A stretch of DNA of 64,000 nt, taken from JAGVJT01 sp964471225 (GTDB lineage: Bacteria > Pseudomonadota > Gammaproteobacteria > Legionellales > Legionellaceae). The notes below the pieces were generated by a model, which did not search any database, was not told the DNA's origin, and was given only the letters and a program-made list of their open reading frames with translations. Below are positions 27,901 through 35,986 of the stretch, in pieces. The DNA is taken from positions 40,640 through 104,639 of the forward strand of contig CAYYEZ010000035.1 of NCBI GenBank assembly GCA_964471225.1, read 5' to 3'. Position numbers and translations under genes: made by a program. Numbering within the stretch: position 1 is the first letter of the stretch; every line of letters begins with the position of its first letter.

Positions 27901-27976
27901 ATCTAGAATAAAGATCTTTAATTTTGTTAACTTCTGCGCTAATAGGGGACAATTCAGTTGATTTTTCAGTAGCCAT
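24920..27976 (-). CDS. Large repeat-containing orphan protein, effector-like
   Basis: A 1018-residue protein without a signal peptide that I cannot assign to a family. N-terminal repeats: an R-x-F-F-F-P motif at 31-35 and again at 102-106, each followed about 33 residues later by a G-T-x-F-x-H-x-x-F-F-P motif (58-68 and 131-141); a degenerate third unit lies near 195-262. The middle (about 280-600) is charged and helical. The C-terminal third has a Pro/Ala linker, two copies of an 80-residue hydrophobic unit (about 690-770 and 782-860), a proline run, and a final hydrophobic segment, so it probably inserts in membranes. It has its own promoter and terminator. Size, modularity and membrane hairpins fit a translocated effector; secretion is not shown. 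Confidence 0.75.
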   Translation of the reverse strand: MATEKSTELSPISAEVNKIKDLYSRLGPTRRFFFPSVIKKAIDQNESDDKIADAITRGTWFIHRQFFPELALFKLSVEPYENIEVRVKNITVFYQSLNSFRKFFFPRSFKELMVEGKNPSALEIASALHKGTLFYHKFFFPSKLGGYFTSRNAESTRWLFDPEGIPATEVGKGIENNLNELEDEYGSTEEVNTRIDQIRSYFNKRFFIKFIIPGELRTLLENKDATEPNQKIRLTLAVFGLPWYYKLLLNIFYPSMLKNFRKSEEIKTFYTQIQKSTILKGDLRVKRNIKTLADIAKKAREANKSPEEVQIKFSETLDYDMANLISSLNHHGDFKRNLNAQIALDLIRIFGDARVEKNDILYLCDALTLYFKNYPENDGNERLKTLVESFKTHDNFLALYTYLRQDSIGLFGAADTALNRNNLDAIQKILQKGDALITFELLSRHNLISKNNPHRQDNFEIFIKFQANKSNQLSTLNTQLLKLEKALATLHPDYRIEQTLYDFFMATLGTTIPLIDRVLAILTLMSQSEDAAFKGQAYPLLLDALKARRSLGSESLSEYLTRLEVAISALDEQGELNTPHLKLLLAESANPIQIKDEILASIRPPAMAKSAPPPRPTPDRRVEASTPFGVFQGIIGAILPASSTPSPRQQPPVIDPYVLAESGGLLAEADEGIGPAPIVRAKKAPSVAPSTSQVSPAHQQVRNYVAPAVLGFSATYAGTYTLPVVYSFFYDRTALIGIGLAGAALAAGYTNTGNTLRYTAAVQDTHRLARDVLPGGAPAHQQSQLSAAYQQMRNYAAPVLGFSVTYAGACVLPVVYSLFADRAGLIGMGMAGAALAIGYANAGDITGYTARVPANISNYVQQNIRLLMSRGRGVAQPNNEPMMIPPPPPPAVYGYYNPEPVREAILDPIEDAPDDHHQQVRELPAAPQAGGFWGLSAQDLNGYYVYARYAGAAAATLGSAYALYQDPTNTLLVLASYAAPQLDVTGGINYVRNFNFFTSAASKAGSPETTQEIPRHNI
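25452..25875 (-). repeat. Intragenic tandem duplication encoding a hydrophobic hairpin unit
   Basis: The segment 25452-25600 recurs at 25723-25875, about 273 bp apart, with long identical runs (for example CTATAAACAACCGGTA and GAAAATCCAAGTACAG). It encodes the two copies of the unit containing APxVLGFSxTYAG, LPVVYS, and an AGAALAxGY end. The high DNA identity suggests recent duplication. Confidence 0.85.
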
Positions 27977-28010
27977 TTTTTTTACTCAACAAAAATATAT
28001 ATCTTTGTTT

Positions 28011-28039
28011 ATTGTACAAAAAATATATCATATTGTCAA
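28011..28039 (-). promoter_or_regulatory. Sigma70 promoter of the 1018-residue gene
   Basis: Minus strand: TTGACA (28034-28039), exactly 17 bp of AT-rich spacer, TACAAT (28011-28016), about 35 bp before the ATG at 27976. Near-consensus. Confidence 0.75.
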
Positions 28040-28072
28040 TGTAAACAGCATTTTTGCTATTTTTTCTTCTTT

Positions 28073-29695
28073 TTACATTCCTGTATAACGAGGACCTCCG
28101 CCACCCTCTGGAGCGGTCCAAAGGATATTTTGTTTCGGATCCTTGATATCACAAGTTTTACAATGAATACAGTTTTGCCCATTAATTTGTAAGCGTGGGG
28201 CAGTATGTTCGTCTACGATTTCATAGACTGCTGCGGGACAATATCGCGTTTCAGGTGATGCATATTGGCGATAATTGATGTCAATTGAAATTTTTTCGTC
28301 GATTAATTTCAAATGAGTGGGTTGGTTTTCTTCATGAAAAGTATTTGTAAGATAAACAGAAGAAAGCCTATCAAAAGTTAATACGCCATCTGGTTTAGGA
28401 TATTCGATTAACTTTACCTCTGTTGATGTTTTTAGGGTGTGATAATCGGCGTGATTTTTTAAAGTCCAAGGAGACCATCCGCGTGTGATGTAAGTTTCAA
28501 AAGCAGCATTAATGAGCCCGAATGCGAGACCTTTTTGGAAACCAGGTCGGATATTGCGGACTGCATATAATTCTTTTGCGGCCCAATTTTTTTTGAATGA
28601 GCTAGAATAGCTAAACGCTTCGCTCGAATTGCTATTTAATGCCTCAAAACAAGCCTCTGCTGCTAATAAACCTGACTGGATTGCCATATGAATCCCTTTT
28701 ATTTGTGGCACATTTAGAAAACCTGCTGCATCACCTAAAAGCATTCCGCCCTCAAAAGCAAGTTTAGGTAAAGATTGCCATCCTCCCTCAATGAGTGCGC
28801 GTGCACCGTAGGCGATGCGTTCACCTCCTTCTAATTGAGAGCGAATAAAAGGATGTGTTTTGAATTGTTGCATTTCTTCAAAAGGACTTAACCAGGGATT
28901 GGTATAATCTAAGCCAATGACTAAACCAAGTGCGATTCGCTCTTCTGATAAATGATAAATAAACGAGCCGCCATAAGTCGCATGGTCTAATGGCCAACCC
29001 ATCGTATGTACGACTCGACCTTGATGATGCTTATCTTTAGGAACTTGCCAAACCTCTTTAATTCCTAAGGCATAAGTTTGTGGTGATTGGCCTTCTCGTA
29101 ATTGATAATGCTTGATAAGTTCTTCTGAGAGTTGTCCGCGACAACCTTCTGCGAATAAAGTTTGTTTAGCATGAAGATGAAGTCCTGGTTGATAGCGCTC
29201 TGTTTTTTGTCCGTTTTTATCGACACCAAAATCACCAACAGCAACACCAATAACTTGATTTTTATCGTTGTAAAGTACCTGGGTTGCGGCAAATCCTGTG
29301 TAAATTTCACAGCCTAGTGCAGTAGCTTGTTCTGCTAAAAAAATACCAAGATTCCCCAGTGAAATAATCATATTTTCACGAGAGTTTCGCATCGGTTTAG
29401 GAACCGGTAAGCTAAAAGCGCGAGAAGCATTGAGATAATAAAATTGATCTTCAGTCACATTCGTGTATTTTGGCGCTAATTGCCAAGTGTCAGGTAAAAG
29501 TTGCTTTAAACTTCGTGGATTAAGAACGGCACCAGAAATTAAATGTGAGCCAACTTGAGCTCCCTTTTCTAAAACACAAACTTTCAGGGATTGTTCGGCG
29601 CGCTCTGCTTGTTGTAAAAGACGAATCGCCGCAGCAAGACCTGCAGGCCCTGCACCCACAATGACTACATCGTACTCCATTACGTCATGTTCCAT
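28073..29695 (-). CDS. Electron transfer flavoprotein-ubiquinone oxidoreductase
   Basis: A 540-residue inner-membrane-associated enzyme that passes electrons from ETF to ubiquinone. The N-terminal FAD fold has VVIVGAGPAGLAAAIRLLQQ at about 9-28. The C-terminal ferredoxin-like domain holds the 4Fe-4S cluster with ligands in RYCPAAVYE and CIHCKTCDIKDP. The ending WTAPEGGGGPRYTGM is typical of ETF-QO. AGAGGAT precedes the ATG. It is the last gene of the acnA-mfd-etfqo run on this strand (17-bp gap from mfd). Its partner genes etfBA lie at 8.7-10.5 kb on the other strand. Confidence 0.95.
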   Translation of the reverse strand: MEHDVMEYDVVIVGAGPAGLAAAIRLLQQAERAEQSLKVCVLEKGAQVGSHLISGAVLNPRSLKQLLPDTWQLAPKYTNVTEDQFYYLNASRAFSLPVPKPMRNSRENMIISLGNLGIFLAEQATALGCEIYTGFAATQVLYNDKNQVIGVAVGDFGVDKNGQKTERYQPGLHLHAKQTLFAEGCRGQLSEELIKHYQLREGQSPQTYALGIKEVWQVPKDKHHQGRVVHTMGWPLDHATYGGSFIYHLSEERIALGLVIGLDYTNPWLSPFEEMQQFKTHPFIRSQLEGGERIAYGARALIEGGWQSLPKLAFEGGMLLGDAAGFLNVPQIKGIHMAIQSGLLAAEACFEALNSNSSEAFSYSSSFKKNWAAKELYAVRNIRPGFQKGLAFGLINAAFETYITRGWSPWTLKNHADYHTLKTSTEVKLIEYPKPDGVLTFDRLSSVYLTNTFHEENQPTHLKLIDEKISIDINYRQYASPETRYCPAAVYEIVDEHTAPRLQINGQNCIHCKTCDIKDPKQNILWTAPEGGGGPRYTGM

Positions 29696-29712
29696 GTGAT
29701 TATCCTCTTAAT

Positions 29713-32700
29713 CTATTCCCTCAATTGAAGCAATAAATCCTTGATGGCGTCAATGCGTTTCTCAGGATCAGGGCTGTCTAGTATTATTTTTAAACGTTGA
29801 GGGCCTTGCATTTGATAGCGTGCACTATGTACTTGAATTAATCGAATAAGTGCCGCAGGGTTAAGATTTGGTTGTTCTGAGAAACAGATAATCGCTTCTT
29901 TTTCTGAAGCGCGTATGCTAGTCACACCGATTACATTACTGAGTAACTTTAACTCAGCTACTTTAAATAAACACTGAACAGGGACGGGTAGTAGTCCAAA
30001 TCTATCAATGAACTCGACTTGTAACTCTCGAAGTTGTGTTGTATCCACTGCGTTATTGATACGCTTATATAAAATTAACCGTGTGCGGACATCTGCAATA
30101 TAGTTTTCTGGAATAATTGCTGACAGCTGTAAATCAATATCAGCACCATGTCGCATCGGATTACTTAAATCAGGAATTCGTCCTGATTTTAAATCTTGAA
30201 CAGCCTTGTCCAACATTTCCATAAATAAAGTAAACCCAATCGCATGCATATTACCGCTTTGTTCTTCACCCAACAAATCACCTGCACCTCGAATTTCAAG
30301 ATCATGTGTGGCTAGCGTAAATCCTGCGCCTAAATCTTCTAGGGAAACAATTGCCTCTAATCGCTTTTTTGCATCTTCTGTGAGAAGTTTTTCATTGGGC
30401 GTTAACAGATAAGCGTAAGCTTGATGGTGCGATCGCCCCACACGACCTCGTAACTGATGCAATTGAGCAAGACCAAATTGATCAGCACGGTCCATAATAA
30501 TTGTATTTGCTGTCGGTATATCGATACCCGTTTCAATAATCGTTGTGCAAACAAGAACATTAAATCGACGATGATAAAAATCAGACATAATGCGCTCTAA
30601 ATCACGCTCACGCATCTGTCCATGTGCAAAACGCACATGGGCTTCAGGCATTAATGTTTGAATTTCTTCTGTTATTTTTGCGATAGTTTTTACATCATTA
30701 TGTAGAAAAAAGACCTGACCACCACGTAAAATCTCACGCAAAATGGCTTCACGTATTAAAGGATTACTGCGTTCTTGCCAAAATGTTTTCACGGATAATC
30801 TTTTGGCAGGAGGGGTTGCAATCAATGAAATATCGCGAATCCCGGCCATGGCCATATTTAAGGTTCTTGGAATAGGTGTTGCAGTCATCGATAATAAATC
30901 GATATGTGCACGTAATGTATTGATATGTTCTTTTTGTTTGACACCAAAACGATGCTCTTCGTCGACGATCAGAAGACCTAAGCGTGCAAACTCGATATTT
31001 TTTTGAAAGAGTTTATGTGTGCCAATCACAATGTCCACATGGCCTGACTGTAGGCCTTTTAACACTTCTGTTGTTTCTTGAGCATTTCTAAATCGAGATA
31101 AAAGCTCTATTTTGACCGGAAAGTCAGCAAAACGATCTTTAAATGTTTCAAAATGCTGAGCTGCTAAAAGCGTTGTCGGGACAAGCACACAAACTTGTTT
31201 ATGATTTTGAACTGCAATGAATGCAGCGCGCATCGCGACTTCTGTTTTTCCGAAACCTACATCACCGCAAATTAATCGGTCCATCGGTTTTGGGGAGGCC
31301 ATATCATGAAGAATCGCCTCGATTGCTTGTTGTTGATCTGGTGTTTCTTCAAAAGGAAATGCGTCAACAAAATGAAAATAATCTTCTTGAGTGCAGTTAT
31401 AGGCAAAACCCTCTGTTGCCGCGCGTGCGGCGTAAAGAGCGAGTAACTCAACAGCTACATCATGAATTTTTTCGCGTGCGGCTTTTTTTTCTTTTTCCCA
31501 TTGATCGCTTCCTAATCGATGAAGCGGTGCGTGCTCGTTGTCACTTCCTGTATAACGGCTGATGTAATGCAAGGAGGTGACCGGGACATAAACTTTATCC
31601 TCTCCGGCATAGGTTAAGACCAAAAACTCGTTAGACACACCATCGTGCTCGAAGGTCTGCAAGCCTTGATAACGACCCACACCAAAGTCAATATGAACGA
31701 CCGGAGCACCCAATGTTAATTCTGCTAAATCACGAAAAATAGTGCTTTGATCGGTCGCTTTTTGTCTTTGCCGTTGTTGAATGACGCGTGACTCACCAAA
31801 AAACTGAGACTCGACCATGATGGAGATATGGGCATCTAAAAGCTCAGCTCCCATACTCAGTGGGCTTACAAGAAGATTGAGTGTGTCATTTTTTTTCAAA
31901 AAATCATGCCAAGAGGTATGCACTTTAGGCTCAAGCCCTGATTGTTTTAAAAGATCAAGAAAAACTTCACGCCGTCCTGAGCTCTCGACACTAAACAGAA
32001 AGCGTTGATTCGATGTTTTAAGGTGCTCTTTTAAATTTTGAAAAGGATCTTTGTTGTGTCTTAATACAGGGAGTGAAACAGGTGTCGCTGTATTAAAATT
32101 AAAAGCACCTTTTTTCTCACTTTTAGTATGTGAAAACTGCACTTGTGAATAATCATTTAGTGTTTGTAAAAACGTCTCTGGAGGGATAAAGATTTTCTCA
32201 GGAGATAAAAGGGGACGAGTTCGATCATGAGCGTATTCACTAAAGCGTGTTTCTGCTTCTTTATAGAAACGCTCTGCTTCGAGTGCGATATCGCCAATGC
32301 GACACAAACTTGTTTCTTTAGGAAGAAAATCAAAAATATTAGCGGTATTCTCAAAAAATAAAGGCAGATAATACTCAATTCCGTTGGGGTATTGCTTCTC
32401 ACTAATACTGCTATAAATATCACATTCACTCGGATTACCTGTGAATTGCTCGCGAAACATTTTTCTAAATTGTGTAATACTTGCTTCATTGAGAGGAAAT
32501 TCACGGGCAGGTAAAATATCAATGTGCGATATTTTTTCGATCGTACGCTGAGTTTCGGTATCAAATCGTCTTAAACTCTCAACATGACCATCAAAAGACT
32601 CGATACGAAAAGGATGATGATGTCCCATGGGGAATAAATCCATCATTCCACCACGTACGGCAAACTCGCCATGTTCAAGGACCTGATTGACCGCTCGATA

Positions 32701-33150
32701 TCCTGCATCAATAAGTTTTTTTCGAAAATGCTCAACATCAAGAGCTTGTCCTTGTTTCAGTAACAAGACGTGTTGCGCTAGAAAAGATTTGGGGCATAAA
32801 CGATGAAGCAGCGTGCTTGTCGCCGCGATGACGATAGGGTTGCTCGAGTCTTGTAAGAGAGCGTTAAGTGTCGAGAGACGCTCTGAGATAATATCTTGAT
32901 GTGGTGAAAAGTGATCATAAGGTAACGTTTCCCAATCGGGGAAGAGATGGACCTTCTGAGTCTTTTCAAGTAAAAACGTTAATTCCGCCTGGATCTGGTA
33001 AGCCGCTGCATAATCCTGTGTGATGATAAGCTTCGGTGTTGTTGTTTGTTGACAAAACTCCGCTAGCGCAATGGACAAACTGCAACCATGCAGTTGTCCA
33101 TATACAGCTTTTTTAGATGTGTTTTGAGGTAATGAAAAAACAGCGTGCAC
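29713..33150 (-). CDS. mfd: Transcription-repair coupling factor Mfd
   Basis: An 1145-residue translocase that removes stalled RNA polymerase and recruits UvrA. The N-terminal UvrB-like part has LFPDWETLPYDHFSPHQDII. The RNA-polymerase-interacting domain has GVGRYQGLQT. Helicase motifs include GDVGFGKTEVAMRAAF (Walker A), VDEEHRFGVKQKE, SMTATPIPRTLNMA and QLRGRVGRS. The C-terminal TRCF domain is present. Length is normal. Its start lies one base from the acnA stop, an unusual partnership that may simply reflect compaction. Confidence 0.97.
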   Translation of the reverse strand: MHAVFSLPQNTSKKAVYGQLHGCSLSIALAEFCQQTTTPKLIITQDYAAAYQIQAELTFLLEKTQKVHLFPDWETLPYDHFSPHQDIISERLSTLNALLQDSSNPIVIAATSTLLHRLCPKSFLAQHVLLLKQGQALDVEHFRKKLIDAGYRAVNQVLEHGEFAVRGGMMDLFPMGHHHPFRIESFDGHVESLRRFDTETQRTIEKISHIDILPAREFPLNEASITQFRKMFREQFTGNPSECDIYSSISEKQYPNGIEYYLPLFFENTANIFDFLPKETSLCRIGDIALEAERFYKEAETRFSEYAHDRTRPLLSPEKIFIPPETFLQTLNDYSQVQFSHTKSEKKGAFNFNTATPVSLPVLRHNKDPFQNLKEHLKTSNQRFLFSVESSGRREVFLDLLKQSGLEPKVHTSWHDFLKKNDTLNLLVSPLSMGAELLDAHISIMVESQFFGESRVIQQRQRQKATDQSTIFRDLAELTLGAPVVHIDFGVGRYQGLQTFEHDGVSNEFLVLTYAGEDKVYVPVTSLHYISRYTGSDNEHAPLHRLGSDQWEKEKKAAREKIHDVAVELLALYAARAATEGFAYNCTQEDYFHFVDAFPFEETPDQQQAIEAILHDMASPKPMDRLICGDVGFGKTEVAMRAAFIAVQNHKQVCVLVPTTLLAAQHFETFKDRFADFPVKIELLSRFRNAQETTEVLKGLQSGHVDIVIGTHKLFQKNIEFARLGLLIVDEEHRFGVKQKEHINTLRAHIDLLSMTATPIPRTLNMAMAGIRDISLIATPPAKRLSVKTFWQERSNPLIREAILREILRGGQVFFLHNDVKTIAKITEEIQTLMPEAHVRFAHGQMRERDLERIMSDFYHRRFNVLVCTTIIETGIDIPTANTIIMDRADQFGLAQLHQLRGRVGRSHHQAYAYLLTPNEKLLTEDAKKRLEAIVSLEDLGAGFTLATHDLEIRGAGDLLGEEQSGNMHAIGFTLFMEMLDKAVQDLKSGRIPDLSNPMRHGADIDLQLSAIIPENYIADVRTRLILYKRINNAVDTTQLRELQVEFIDRFGLLPVPVQCLFKVAELKLLSNVIGVTSIRASEKEAIICFSEQPNLNPAALIRLIQVHSARYQMQGPQRLKIILDSPDPEKRIDAIKDLLLQLRE

Positions 33151-33151
33151 T

Positions 33152-35824
33152 TTACTTCATATTCCTTAACACATATTGCAAAATACCCCCATGGCGATAG
33201 TACTCAAGCTCATTTGCAGTATCAATACGGCAAACTAGAGGCACAGTTGTTTTTGAGCCATCTTCTCGCTCGATGACAACTTGTAGTACGCTTCTTGGTG
33301 CGAGTTTATCATCGACATCAATGCTAAAGCGCTCGTTTCCTGTGAGATGCAGCGTTTTGCGTGTTGTGCCTAATTCAAATTGTAATGGTAATACACCCAT
33401 ACCAATCAAGTTAGAGCGGTGAATACGCTCAAAGCTTTGTGCAATGACTGCTTTAACACCAAGTAATGTGGTTCCCTTGGCTGCCCAATCTCTTGATGAC
33501 CCTGTGCCGTATTCCTCACCAGCAACGATCACAAGTGGTTGCGCATTTTCTTGATAACGCATTGCAGCATCGTAAATAGGCATGATTTCATTCGTCGGAA
33601 CAAATCGTGTTACACCACCTTCGATCTCAGGTGTCATTTCATTTTTGATACGAATATTGGCAAAAGTACCTCGCATCATGACTTCATGATTACCACGTCG
33701 AGAGCCGTAAGAGTTGAAATCTTTTACATCAACGCCTTTAGACTTCAAATACAAGCCAGCCGGTGATGTTGGCTTAATTGAGCCAGCAGGGGAAATATGA
33801 TCTGTCGTGATAGAATCACCAAATAAGGCCAAAATATACGCTTTTTCAATCGGTTGAATTGATTGAGGTGTTGGACTTAGATTTTGGAAAAATGGTGGGT
33901 GCTGAATATAAGTTGAGTCTTTGTCCCACGAGTAGGTTTGACCGCCACTTGTTTGAATCGCTTGCCAATCTGCATCACCTTTAAAAACATCACCATACTC
34001 TTTTCGGAACATGCTGCTGTTGACATTTTCTACTGCTTTCGCAATTTCTTGTTGTGTTGGCCAGATGTCTTTAAGATAGACTGGTTGTCCTAATTTGTCC
34101 GTGCCGATAGGCTCTTTGCTTAAATCAATACATGTTGTACCAGTCAGCGCGTAAGCCACAACGAGCGGTGGAGAGGCAAGCCAGTTTGCTCTCACTTGAG
34201 GGTGTACACGCCCTTCAAAGTTTCGGTTACCGGATAGTACTGAACACACGACAATATCATTATCCGTGATAGATGTTGAAATCGGATCTGGTAGAGGACC
34301 TGAGTTACCGATGCAAGTTGTACAACCATAGCCAACCAAATCAAAACCGAGCTGATCAAGATAAGACTGTAGTCCTGCATGCTCTAAATAATCGGTCACG
34401 ACTTTTGAGCCAGGTGCGAGTGATGATTTTACCCATGGTTTACGAGACAAGCCTTTCTCAACAGCCTTCTTAGCTAGGAGACCTGCCGCCATTAAAACAC
34501 TGGGGTTAGATGTATTTGTACAGCTCGTAATTGCGGCAATTACGACGTCACCATGGTGCAGCTGATAATCTTCTGATGGCACAGGAAACGCTGTTTTTTT
34601 CTCGTTTTCTTTGCCTGCTTGTTTTAAAAACGCATCAAACTCTTGAGGCAGTGTCGTGAGATTGACTTTATCTTGCGGACGCTTAGGACCTGCAAGAGAG
34701 GGCTCAACCGTGGTTAAATCTAAAGATAAAGTGTCTGTAAAAAGAGGCTCGGACATTGCTGCGTCATACCATAAGCCTTGTTCTTTGCAATAAGTTTCAA
34801 CAAGCTTGATGGTGTGCTCATCACGTCCTGTCAGGCGCAAGTAGTTTAGTGTTTCAATATCGACAGGGAAAAAGCCGCATGTCGCACCGTATTCTGGCGC
34901 CATATTTGAAATGGTTGCTCTGTCCGCGAGCGCGAGCTGAGCGATTCCAGGACCATAAAACTCAACAAATTTACCGACAACACCTTTTTTACGAAGCATT
35001 TGAGTGACTGTGAGTACAAGATCTGTTGCTGTAATTCCTTCGTTGAGCTTACCTGTCAATTTAAAACCGATGACTTCTGGAATAAGCATCGAAACAGGTT
35101 GGCCTAACATCGCAGCTTCAGCCTCAATACCTCCCACACCCCAACCCAATACACCCAAGCCATTCACCATTGTTGTGTGCGAATCTGTACCCACTAGTGT
35201 ATCCGGGTAAGCATATGTTTTACCTTCAGTTTCTGTGTGCCAAACTGTTTGCGCCAGATATTCCAAATTTACTTGGTGACAAATACCTGTTCCAGGAGGG
35301 ACAACTTGAAAGTTTGAGAATGCTTTTTGTCCCCAGCGTAAAAACTCATAACGCTCTTTATTTCGAGTCATTTCAATTGTGGTATTTTCACGCATCGCAC
35401 TCGCAGTGGCGAATTTATCGACCATGATAGAGTGGTCAATGACTAGATCAACAGGAGAAAGTGGTGAAATTTTCTCAGGGTTTCCTTTCATTTGAACAAT
35501 CGCATCACGCATTGCCGCGAGATCTACAACAGCAGGAACACCTGTAAAATCTTGCATCAAAACACGTGCGGGGCGATAAGCAATTTCATGCGTTGATGTT
35601 CGTGTTTTTGTCCATTCTGCAAGTGCTTGAATATCTTTGGTCATGACGGTTATGCCGTCTTCAAAGCGCAATAGATTTTCAAATAAAACTTTTAATGAAT
35701 AAGGAAGTTGATTTAGCTCTTTAAAATGTGTTTGTTCTGCATGCTTGAGACTATAGTAATGGTATATTTTATCATCAATTTGCAATGTTTTTAGTGTTTT
35801 ATATGTGTCTTGGCCGACCTTCAT
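33152..35824 (-). CDS. acnA: Aconitate hydratase A
   Basis: An 890-residue aconitase of the AcnA/IRP1 type that interconverts citrate and isocitrate in the TCA cycle. Cluster cysteines are in AAITSCTNTSNPS and GCTTCIGNSGPL. Other conserved segments are VGTDSHTTMVNGLGVLGWGV and EYGTGSSRDWAAKGT. It begins MKVGQDTYKTLKTLQ, close to Legionella-type proteins. The 162-bp region upstream separates it from the 830-residue orphan. Cytoplasmic; it could also bind RNA when it loses iron, as other AcnA proteins do (family knowledge). Confidence 0.97.
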   Translation of the reverse strand: MKVGQDTYKTLKTLQIDDKIYHYYSLKHAEQTHFKELNQLPYSLKVLFENLLRFEDGITVMTKDIQALAEWTKTRTSTHEIAYRPARVLMQDFTGVPAVVDLAAMRDAIVQMKGNPEKISPLSPVDLVIDHSIMVDKFATASAMRENTTIEMTRNKERYEFLRWGQKAFSNFQVVPPGTGICHQVNLEYLAQTVWHTETEGKTYAYPDTLVGTDSHTTMVNGLGVLGWGVGGIEAEAAMLGQPVSMLIPEVIGFKLTGKLNEGITATDLVLTVTQMLRKKGVVGKFVEFYGPGIAQLALADRATISNMAPEYGATCGFFPVDIETLNYLRLTGRDEHTIKLVETYCKEQGLWYDAAMSEPLFTDTLSLDLTTVEPSLAGPKRPQDKVNLTTLPQEFDAFLKQAGKENEKKTAFPVPSEDYQLHHGDVVIAAITSCTNTSNPSVLMAAGLLAKKAVEKGLSRKPWVKSSLAPGSKVVTDYLEHAGLQSYLDQLGFDLVGYGCTTCIGNSGPLPDPISTSITDNDIVVCSVLSGNRNFEGRVHPQVRANWLASPPLVVAYALTGTTCIDLSKEPIGTDKLGQPVYLKDIWPTQQEIAKAVENVNSSMFRKEYGDVFKGDADWQAIQTSGGQTYSWDKDSTYIQHPPFFQNLSPTPQSIQPIEKAYILALFGDSITTDHISPAGSIKPTSPAGLYLKSKGVDVKDFNSYGSRRGNHEVMMRGTFANIRIKNEMTPEIEGGVTRFVPTNEIMPIYDAAMRYQENAQPLVIVAGEEYGTGSSRDWAAKGTTLLGVKAVIAQSFERIHRSNLIGMGVLPLQFELGTTRKTLHLTGNERFSIDVDDKLAPRSVLQVVIEREDGSKTTVPLVCRIDTANELEYYRHGGILQYVLRNMK

Positions 35825-35986
35825 TTTTAGCCCTCGCTGATAACGTTTGTTCTATAGTACTTAAAGGAGAGATGATATACCCAAGAGACTTCATATGCAA
35901 TTTTAAACAATAGGTTGTACCCTACACATATCACCTCCACGGGCCGAGTAGTGTAACGTATATCGACTCATCTGAGGAGCGATTGA

